NCBI GenBank assembly: GCA_023227695.1
Contig: JALNVE010000165.1
Span: 1 to 7,248 of the forward strand
Origin: Paludibacteraceae bacterium
GTDB lineage: Bacteria > Bacteroidota > Bacteroidia > Bacteroidales > Paludibacteraceae
Length of the DNA: 7,248 nt
Direction: 5' to 3'
Part shown: piece after piece, positions 1 through 6,600 of the stretch
Layout of the letters: each line of letters opens with the position of its first letter
Numbering within the stretch: position 1 is the stretch's first letter
The notes under the pieces: model-generated
Database searches by the model: none
The model's input: only the letters and a program-made list of their open reading frames with translations
Told to the model about the DNA's origin: nothing
Position numbers and translations under genes: made by a program

Positions 1-1
1 A

Positions 2-46
2 GATTATTTGGATCCTCTTGAAAAAGCAATAAACAATATCAGATAA
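2..46 (+). CDS. C-terminal tail of an upstream gene (partial, 5' end outside window)
   Basis: Only one of the three forward frames stays open from the window edge up to the next gene; it reads DYLDPLEKAINNIR and stops with TAA at 44-46, one base before the next ATG. The other two forward frames stop at 19-21 and 30-32. The near-zero spacing to a same-strand gene is what an operon would show. Fourteen residues are too few to name the product. From the neighbour one may guess a component of the same peptide-modification system (for example a radical-SAM maturase), but this is inference from context alone. Confidence 0.45.
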   Translation, partial: DYLDPLEKAINNIR

Positions 47-47
47 A

Positions 48-335
48 ATGAAAAAACTTGTTGGAAAAGTAACTAAAGAAGAAAAGAATCAGATTCTGTC
101 TCTCTATGAGAGGAAGAATGGATTGACGGAACTAGCCAAGATAATTGGTTCTAATGATGATATATACGAAAAAATGGTGAAAGACATGGGAGAAACTTCC
201 CTCAATTTTCAACAATGGTGGAATGACATGTCGACCAAATATAATTGGGAAAGCACAGAAAACGGAAACTGGGAAATCAATTTTGACACATGTGAGATCT
301 TTCTCATAAACAAAGATTGTGATTGTTGCAAATAA
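48..335 (+). CDS. CXXX repeat peptide modification system-like small protein
   Basis: This is a 95-residue soluble protein with no signal peptide or membrane segment. From memory it resembles a small family annotated as 'CXXX repeat peptide modification system protein', which accompanies radical-SAM maturases acting on Cys-rich repeat precursor peptides; I could not run a search. The recognisable core is a helical N-terminal half (KEEKNQILSLYERKNGL, about 10-26), then GETSLNFQQWWNDMS (48-62), and a motif NWEINFDTCEIFL (74-86). The protein ends in a Cys cluster (C82, C91, C93, C94; last residues CDCCK) that could bind metal or be modified. The ATG at 48 follows the upstream stop by one base, and tatA follows 14 nt after its stop, so all are probably co-transcribed. 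No Shine-Dalgarno sequence is evident, which is normal for Bacteroidota. The precursor peptide and maturase are not in the window. The family call is tentative; the gene itself is well supported. Confidence 0.7.
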   Translation: MKKLVGKVTKEEKNQILSLYERKNGLTELAKIIGSNDDIYEKMVKDMGETSLNFQQWWNDMSTKYNWESTENGNWEINFDTCEIFLINKDCDCCK

Positions 336-349
336 AACGAACAAAAAAA

Positions 350-607
350 ATGACATTACTTATGATAGGTTCTTCAGAGATTATCTTCATTGTACTTCTT
401 GTCCTGCTCCTTTTTGGAGGAAAGAAAATTCCCGAATTAATGAGAGGATTAGGCAAAGGAGTTAAAAGTTTCAAAGAGGGCATGAATGGTGTAGATGAGC
501 AACCAGCTCCCTCTCAAAAGAAAAACGACAGCCAAGATCTTCAACAACAAAGAGAAGAAAAAGAAAGAGAGAATGAATCGGGAAATATTGAGAACAAGAA
601 ATCATAA
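350..607 (+). CDS. tatA: Sec-independent protein translocase subunit TatA
   Basis: TatA forms the pore or membrane-weakening oligomer of the twin-arginine translocase, which moves folded proteins across the inner membrane. The 85-residue product has the expected plan: a short periplasmic N-terminus (MTLLMIGSSE), one transmembrane helix (about 11-22), the hinge FGGKKIPEL (22-30), an amphipathic helix (RGLGKGVKSFKEGM, about 32-45), then a highly charged Lys/Glu/Gln-rich cytoplasmic tail (about 46-85). The ATG at 350 was chosen over the in-frame TTG at 323, because the longer start would place charged residues (QIKRTKK) ahead of the transmembrane segment and overlap the upstream gene; an ATG at 362 is also possible. 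Its stop overlaps the tatC start as TAATG. No tatB lies nearby, so this TatA probably serves both roles, as in other minimal TatAC systems. Confidence 0.93.
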   Translation: MTLLMIGSSEIIFIVLLVLLLFGGKKIPELMRGLGKGVKSFKEGMNGVDEQPAPSQKKNDSQDLQQQREEKERENESGNIENKKS

Positions 608-1407
608 TGAATAAAAACGATTCTCAATCAATGACTTTTTGGGAACATGTAGAAGTACTCAGAAAAATCATTTTTTATATAATCGGAGCTATTGTAGGTG
701 TCTCCACAATAGCATTCTTCTTCAAGGAGCAATTATTTCATATTATATTTGCCCCCCGCGATTCTCATTTCATTTTTTATCGGTTATTATCTAAATTATC
801 CGAGATATTAGGTATGCCATCAATCTGTCCTGAAGATTTTCATGTTGATCTCATTAACACAGAGTTGACATCTCAGTTCATGACTCATTTAAGTGTATCT
901 ATCTATTTCGGAGTTCTCATTTCATCTCCGTATATTGTATACAAACTCTTTAGTTTTATAAGTCCCGCCCTATACTACAAAGAACGCAAATATTCCTTCG
1001 TACTGATTTTCTGCTCATTTCTCTTATTTTTCAGCGGCGTTTTGCTCAATTATTTTGTAATTTTTCCTCTTTCATTCAGATTTTTAGGCACATATCAAGT
1101 AAGTGATTTTGTTGTCAATCAAATAACACTATCCTCATACATCTCTACTCTCGTGATGTTATCTATTCTTCTTGGTATTGTTTTTGAGATTCCAATCCTT
1201 GCATTTTTTCTTGCAAAGCTAGGTGTAATCAATAAAAACATATTAAAACGTTATAGAAAACACGCATTTGTCGCTATATGTATCATCGCAGCAATAATAA
1301 CGCCAACAGCAGATATTTTCACATTATTACTCGTAGCTTTACCTATCTGGATATTATATGAGTTTAGTATTTTCATTGTAGGACGAGCAAATAAGACAAT
1401 TAACTAG
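607..1407 (+). CDS. tatC: Sec-independent protein translocase subunit TatC
   Basis: TatC is the multi-spanning receptor that binds the twin-arginine signal peptide and recruits TatA. The 266-residue protein has about six hydrophobic helices. Family landmarks are visible: the N-terminal HVEVLRK signature (14-20; E16 is the conserved acidic residue of the signal-binding patch), FAPR with P50 in the first periplasmic loop, LFSFISPALYYKERK (114-128; F117 and E126 correspond to E. coli F94 and E103), NYFVIFPL (148-155), FEIP with E194 (E. coli E170), and TPTAD with D236 near E. coli D211. The first periplasmic loop (about 50-94) is longer than in E. coli. The gene overlaps the tatA stop by one base (TAATG), implying translational coupling. 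No recognisable Tat substrate is encoded in the window; both downstream lyases carry Sec-type signals. Confidence 0.96.
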   Translation: MNKNDSQSMTFWEHVEVLRKIIFYIIGAIVGVSTIAFFFKEQLFHIIFAPRDSHFIFYRLLSKLSEILGMPSICPEDFHVDLINTELTSQFMTHLSVSIYFGVLISSPYIVYKLFSFISPALYYKERKYSFVLIFCSFLLFFSGVLLNYFVIFPLSFRFLGTYQVSDFVVNQITLSSYISTLVMLSILLGIVFEIPILAFFLAKLGVINKNILKRYRKHAFVAICIIAAIITPTADIFTLLLVALPIWILYEFSIFIVGRANKTIN

Positions 1408-1426
1408 CAAACAACAATTTAAGATA

Positions 1427-1456
1427 TTTCATGATATTTTTGCAATCCTATTTTGG
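1427..1456 (+). promoter_or_regulatory. possible promoter elements upstream of the pectate lyase gene
   Basis: The 154-bp gap between tatC and the PL1 gene contains TATTTTTG at 1435-1442, an exact fit to the Bacteroides -7 consensus TAnnTTTG, and a shorter TATTTTG at 1449-1455 with TTTC (near the -33 TTTG) 18 bases before it. Either would give a leader of roughly 100 bases before the ATG at 1562. The region is AT-rich, so chance matches are likely. I see no convincing terminator for the tat operon here, nor a clear operator. Confidence 0.22.
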
Positions 1457-1561
1457 TACGAAAGACACCGTGCGTTGACTGATTATTTACTCTTTTTGAT
1501 ATGATAATCCAATTCTATCTGACAAAATATTCCGACCTTGCATTTTGAAAAATAAGAATAC

Positions 1562-3493
1562 ATGAAAACACGAAATTTACTTCTATCATTTTTTTCTCTA
1601 GGGTTATTTTGTCAAACAACTTTGTTTGCCGAAATGTCCTCGTATGACATGAACAAGCCGGTAGGTTGGGCAACGACTGCCTCCACTCCTACGGGTGGTG
1701 AAAATGGTACTTGCGTCACCGTTACAAACGCATCCGATCTAAGCACCTATCTAGGCAAAGATGGCAAATACGTCATTTACCTAAAGGGCGCCATTCAGGT
1801 CAACTCCATGATCAAAAAAGTGGTCAAGGACAAGACCATCCTAGGCTTGCCCGGATCATCTCTATATAACGAAGGTCAGACCACATCATCTTCGGGAATC
1901 CTCTACTTCTCTACCGGATCCAACAACGTAATCATGAGAAACGTCACCTTTAAGAGCGCAGGCGCCTATGATTGCGATGGGAATGACAACTTCTGCATTG
2001 ACGGAACCACAAATATATGGGTAGACCACTGCGATTTTCAGGACGGAGTAGATGGAAACTTCGACTGTAAAAACGGATCCAATAACATTGCAGTTACTTG
2101 GTGCCGTTTCAGATATTTAAAAGCACCTAAGGCGGGCGGCTCAGGAGGAGCAGCTGACCACAGATACACTAATCTTTGGGGCTCATCAGATAGCAATGAT
2201 GCAAAAGACAGCGGAAAACTTAACACTACGTTCATGTTCTGCTGGTGGGATCAAGGCTGCCGCGAACGTATGCCACGTGTACGTTTCGGTAAAGTTCATA
2301 TCATCAACTGTCTTTACAATAGTACAGTAGCCAACTACTGCTGCGGTGCAGGAAAAAATTCCAGCATTTTCGTAGAGAATACAGCATTTATAGGAGTTAA
2401 TAACCCATACGCAGATTATTCAAACGGATCTAATGGCTATCTAACATTCAACAACTGCTTATTCAAGAATTGTAACGGTAACACAAAAGGAACAGGAGGT
2501 GCATTCACTCCTTCTACCTACTATCAATTAAAAGCCATCGACGCTTCATTGGTAGAGGGTGTTGTAAGCAACAGCAGTAATGGTGCTGGAGCCACATTAA
2601 ACGTAGTTGAGTGTCAAGGCGTGGTAAATGGTGGCGGAGGTCAAACACAAGATGATGACGCTACCCTCACTAAAACGGGTACTGGAAATGAAAATCAAAG
2701 TGTTAATGTAAATACAGCTATTGCTGATTTCGGTTACACTTGGAACAACGCTCCCGAAGCAACTGTAACAGGATTACCAGTTGGCGTTAATGCAACTATC
2801 AATGCTAATAACAAAACTATAACCATCAGTGGTACACCAACAGAGGTTGGTACATTCAATTTTACTGTTTCAACAACAGGTGCTACTAAGAATGCCACTC
2901 TTTTAGGTTCTATCATCGTTACAGAAGCTGGTTCTTCTACTTTCACAGAAGCTCCTACTCTCACAAAGAGAGGCTCTGGATCTTCATCACAGACTATTAA
3001 CATTGGCGAACCAATCGTTAGCTTCGGCTACTCTTGGACAAACGCCACTTCAATAGAGTTCACTGGTCTTCCTGCCGGTTTGACAGTCACTGCAAACGGC
3101 ACAGACAGAATGGACGTCAGCGGTACACCAACAGAAGCCGGGGCCTTCAATTTTACAGTAAAGACAATTGGAGGAATTTCTGAGGTGTCAAAAAGCGGGA
3201 CAATCAAAGTTAATGAGACGACAAATTGCGAAGAGGCTACAGCTGATCGGAATTATATCCGATTGGCCTCACAAGTCGTCAATGAAGAGGCCACTCTTCT
3301 TGTCAAAGCAAACGGAGAGATTAACGTACGCATCTATGATGCCTTCGGAAGAATCTGTTTGTCATTGAAAGAAGAGATTTACGGGGAATCGGCCTTGTCA
3401 ATCAGCACACAAGACTTGAATCCAGGCGTCTATTTCATCGAGTCTAACCTCGACGGAGATAGATTGACTGAGAGAATGTTAATTTTTAAATAA
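1562..3493 (+). CDS. Secreted pectate lyase (PL1 family) with two Ig-like modules and a T9SS sorting domain
   Basis: This 643-residue enzyme should cleave homogalacturonan by calcium-dependent beta-elimination at the cell surface or outside the cell. A Sec signal peptide (residues 1-23, cleavage after LFA) precedes a right-handed parallel beta-helix domain (about 30-355). Pectate-lyase landmarks are IDGTTNIWVDHCDFQDG (146-162), DGNFDCKNGSNNIAVTW (164-180) and RERMPRVRFGKVHIIN (234-249). By comparison with PelC, D142, D164 and D168 are likely calcium ligands and R236 (RMPRVR) the catalytic base, with R241 assisting. A Gly/Asp-rich linker (about 352-366) leads to two ~87-residue Ig-like repeats (368-454, 465-551) and a C-terminal sorting domain (about 563-643). 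The catalytic domain is rich in Cys (14 in residues 51-351), several at repeating positions in the helix coils. The start is the first ATG giving a complete signal peptide. The gene stands alone, with its own downstream terminator, upstream of a PL11 lyase sharing the same accessory modules. The gene looks richer in G+C than tatC. Family assignment is firm; exact substrate (pectate versus methylated pectin) is inferred. Confidence 0.94.
   Translation: MKTRNLLLSFFSLGLFCQTTLFAEMSSYDMNKPVGWATTASTPTGGENGTCVTVTNASDLSTYLGKDGKYVIYLKGAIQVNSMIKKVVKDKTILGLPGSSLYNEGQTTSSSGILYFSTGSNNVIMRNVTFKSAGAYDCDGNDNFCIDGTTNIWVDHCDFQDGVDGNFDCKNGSNNIAVTWCRFRYLKAPKAGGSGGAADHRYTNLWGSSDSNDAKDSGKLNTTFMFCWWDQGCRERMPRVRFGKVHIINCLYNSTVANYCCGAGKNSSIFVENTAFIGVNNPYADYSNGSNGYLTFNNCLFKNCNGNTKGTGGAFTPSTYYQLKAIDASLVEGVVSNSSNGAGATLNVVECQGVVNGGGGQTQDDDATLTKTGTGNENQSVNVNTAIADFGYTWNNAPEATVTGLPVGVNATINANNKTITISGTPTEVGTFNFTVSTTGATKNATLLGSIIVTEAGSSTFTEAPTLTKRGSGSSSQTINIGEPIVSFGYSWTNATSIEFTGLPAGLTVTANGTDRMDVSGTPTEAGAFNFTVKTIGGISEVSKSGTIKVNETTNCEEATADRNYIRLASQVVNEEATLLVKANGEINVRIYDAFGRICLSLKEEIYGESALSISTQDLNPGVYFIESNLDGDRLTERMLIFK
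2663..3214 (+). repeat. tandem Ig-like repeat modules in the PL1 protein (two copies)
   Basis: Residues 368-454 and 465-551 are two copies of one module. Each starts with a TLTK(T/R)G(T/S)G element, passes F-G-Y-(T/S)-W-(T/N)-N in the middle, then GLP(V/A)G(V/L), then SGTPTE-G-FNFTV, and ends in a short beta strand. At DNA level, 2828-2869 and 3119-3160 match at 33 of 42 bases. The SGTP..G...F.V pattern resembles the putative Ig (He_PIG-like) folds found as spacers in secreted proteins. The likely role is to hold the catalytic domain away from the surface, or weak carbohydrate contact; neither can be shown from sequence. Confidence 0.8.
3248..3490 (+). other. T9SS type A C-terminal sorting domain of the PL1 protein
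   Basis: The last ~80 residues carry the usual CTD strands: INVRIYDAFGRICL (587-600), LNPGVYFIES (619-628) and the terminal ERMLIFK (637-643). Such domains direct proteins through the type IX outer-membrane translocon and are normally cleaved off by the sortase PorU. The common YPNP start motif is not seen, so this is a divergent copy. Confidence 0.82.
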
Positions 3494-3516
3494 AGTATAA
3501 AAAGTATTCTGAATGA

Positions 3517-3548
3517 GGGGAACTTTCTCGTTTGAGAGAAGGTTCTCC
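3517..3548 (+). terminator. hairpin terminator after the pectate lyase gene
   Basis: A 13-bp stem (GGGGAACTTTCTC with GAGAAGGTTCTCC, two G-U pairs) closes a 6-base loop, GTTTGA. It begins 23 bases after the PL1 stop codon; one further A-T pair (3516/3549) can extend the stem. The following T tract is weak (CTTTAC), so termination may be partial. Confidence 0.75.
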
Positions 3549-3584
3549 TTTACATCACTTTAGAAAATTTTAATTGAAGTACGG

Positions 3585-3592
3585 TAATTTTT
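3585..3592 (+). promoter_or_regulatory. possible -7 promoter box for the PL11 gene
   Basis: TAATTTTT fits seven of eight positions of the Bacteroides -7 consensus TAnnTTTG and lies after the PL1 terminator, 45 bases before the PL11 ATG, so the leader length would be reasonable. The only -33-like sequence is a poor TTAG at 3560-3563 with a 21-base spacer. A short inverted repeat (ATATC-TG-GATAT, 3604-3615) lies just downstream and could be an operator or chance. Confidence 0.25.
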
Positions 3593-3637
3593 CAGTATAT
3601 TCCATATCTGGATATTTATCACTAAAACTACAAAGCA

Positions 3638-6600
3638 ATGGAACGAACGCAAACTTATATAAAAAAGATTTGGATAATTTTTATCCTAATCTTTTGCTTC
3701 AGTTTAGTTCAATCTGCAACTAGACAGATGGAGTACTTGGACAGAGGCGTCGTAGCTGTAAAGGTAAACAACGGAGTTTATCTAAGTTGGCGATATCTAG
3801 GCACAGACCAACCTGCCATAGGCTTTAATGTTTATAGAGACGGGGCTCTGTTAAACAACACCCCTATCACAAAAAGCACCAACTACACTGATGAAGGAGG
3901 TTCTGCAGCCTCAATTTACGTTATCAAAAGTGTGATTAACGGAATTGAGCAAGAGACATCAAAATCAACCTCGGTTTGGAGCAAACACTACAAATCATTA
4001 CAATTAAGACGTCCTACAGGAAATGGCTGTACTTACACACCTAATGATATAAGTGCAGGAGATGTGGACGGTGACGGCGAATACGAGCTGATCGTAAAAT
4101 GGGATCCTTCTAACGCACAAGACAATTCTAACTCAGGATATACTGGGAATGTATACCTTGACTGTTACAAATTAGACGGAACTTTCCTTTGGCAAATAGA
4201 TTTAGGTCTAAACATACGAGCTGGTGCACACTACACACAGTTCCAAGTTTATGACTACGACGGAGATGGCAAGGCTGAAGTAGCCTGTAAAACAGCTCCG
4301 GGAACCAAAGACGGCAAAGGAGATTATGTTCTATTGGGTTCAGATAACCCTACTGCAGACTATCGTAACAGCGGAGGTTATATTCTTAGCGGACCAGAAT
4401 ATCTGACTATATTCAGAGGAGCAACCGGAGAAGAAATCAACACCATACCTTTCAACCCTCTGAGAGGAAGCGTGACAAAAGCAAACTGGGGCGATGACTA
4501 CGGCAACCGTGTGGACCGTTTCTTGGCTTGTACAGCCTATTTAGACGGAGTCCATCCAAGTTTAGTTATGTGTAGGGGTTATTATACGCAATCTAACTTG
4601 GTAGCTTACGATTTTAAGGACAATCAACTCGTTCAACGTTGGGAACATCACTCAACCACTTCCAACGTAGGAGCATACGGAGAAGGTTACCATAACCTTT
4701 CTGTTGCCGATGTCGACTTTGATGGCTTTGACGAAATTATTTATGGTTCGGCGTGTATAGACCACGATGGAAAACTCTATTACCGTAAAGGATTCGGTCA
4801 CGGTGATGCCATGCACGTATCTCAGATGGACCCAAGTAATGATGATTTGGAAGGCTGGTTTTTCCACGAAGATAAAAACAGCTCTTACGGATTTGAGTTA
4901 AGAAACTTACGTACAGGTGATGTTATTTTTGGAGAAAAAACGGGCACCGATGTTGGTCGAGGTTTAGCTGCTGATATAGATGCAAGATATAGAGGTTTCG
5001 AATGTTGGAGTGGAGCCAACAACAACGTATACGACTCCAAAGGACAAGTTATTTCCACAAAAAAACCTTCAGTCAACTTCCGAGTCTATTGGGATGGAGA
5101 CCTTCAAGACGAACTATTGGATGGCTCAATAATCGACAAATGGAACGGAAACGGAACCACTAATCTCGTTGATTTGTACAACGAAGACTATGGTTCTTCT
5201 TGTAATGGAACAAAGAAAACACCTTGTCTCTCTGCAGATCTTTTGGGCGATTGGCGAGAAGAGATCATTCTTTATAACGGAAACGATCCAAGCAAGATAA
5301 ACATCTATACAACCACCATTCCAACCGAGCATAGATTATTTACTCCTATGCACGATGCTATCTACAGAATGGGAATTGCATGGCAAAATACAGCCTACAA
5401 CCAGCCTCCTCACTTAGGTTTCTATATTGGAGATGGTGTAGATAATATTATACAACCGGACATCTATGTGATAAAAAACGGTTCTCTTGTAATAGGAGAA
5501 CCTACTTTGACAAAAGAAGGTGCAGGCAGTTCGAAACAAACTGTTGGAAACGATTCCCCAATCGAAGACTTCAGCTACTCTTGGACGAATGCATCTTCAG
5601 TCAAAGTGAACTGGGAACCACAAACACCAGAAGGTATTCAAGTAATGATTGACAACGAAAGTAAAAAGGTGAATTTCAGTGGAATTGCTGCGGTTATCGG
5701 TGAATATAAGTTCACGGTAACAACCATCAGCGACGCTAATGAAGAGGCCTCTTTGTCTGGCGTTATTACCGTTATCGATTCAAAGATGCTCTCTGAATTG
5801 ACTTATACAGGTGAGTTGACTCAAACGGTATTTGAAGGAAATGCCATAACAGATTTGGTCTTCACTTGGGGTAAAGGAACATCGGACGTTGAAATCAGTG
5901 GACTTCCTACAGAGATGATGGCAATAAAGAGAGACAATAGTGTCACCTTTAGCGGAACACCATCAGAATCATTCACAGCTACGGTTTCTGCCGTTGGAAA
6001 TGGTGATCCAATCAATTACGAGATAAATAAAACTGTTATTCCAGCCAACATTAAGAAAGTGGCTTACATTACAGACAGTACAGCGATCAACTACAGAAAC
6101 GACACAAAGTTATTGCCAGCACTTAAAGCAGATGAAAAGCTTTACATTACCCAAATAGAGGCCTTACAAAGCAACGTAGATCTTTCGGCCTATGACTTAA
6201 TCGTCATCAGCGAAGTGCCTGGCTCTGCAAGCCCTATTATGGCTCAGTTGAAAGGCATAGACAAGCCTGTTCTCAACCTGAAAGTCCATATATATAAAGT
6301 TTCTGATGGTACATGGGGCTGGGCAACAACAGGTTTTGGTGACAACTTTACAGAAACAACACTTAGCGTTGCCTCTAACATGCTTAAACACCCAATGTTC
6401 AAAGGTATCAACTTTAGCAACGGCAACGAGGTTCAGATGTTCTCTTCTGTATCATCCAAAGGGCTCACCTATATGAACCCTGAGAATTTCACCTCCCAGA
6501 CAGGCGACATTCAAACCATTGCTTCGGTAAAAGGAGAAACACAGATTTGTATTTTTGAGGCTCCTACAGGAACAGTAATATCGGGCACAACCCTAAGTAA

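Noticed and set aside
323..349. Earlier TTG start for tatA, adding nine residues
   Set aside because: It overlaps the upstream coding region and would put a basic stretch (QIKRTKK) before the membrane helix; TatA proteins begin just before it, as the ATG at 350 gives.
132..356. 74-residue hydrophobic frame on the - strand
   Set aside because: It lies wholly across the small modification gene and the tatA start; its Phe/Ile/Val richness is what the complement of Lys/Asn/Asp-rich codons produces.
1421..1440. Inverted repeat ATAT-TTCATG-ATAT as a tat operon terminator
   Set aside because: The stem has only four A-T pairs and would not be stable.
1562..1630. Lipoprotein signal (Cys17) or Tat signal on the pectate lyase
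   Set aside because: The residues before Cys17 (LGLF) do not fit a lipobox and there is no twin Arg; a plain Sec signal ending LFA fits better.
2734..3003. 89-residue frame on the - strand inside the pectate lyase gene
   Set aside because: It is antisense to the Ig-like repeats, which have clear protein-level conservation on the + strand; no family features are visible.
3604..3615. ATATC-TG-GATAT inverted repeat as an operator
   Set aside because: Five-base arms of A/T-rich sequence arise often by chance, and no matching site lies upstream of the PL1 gene.
3638..3720. Tat-dependent export of the PL11 lyase because of the nearby tatAC genes
   Set aside because: The N-terminus MERTQTYIKK has no RR motif and the hydrophobic core is strongly Sec-like.
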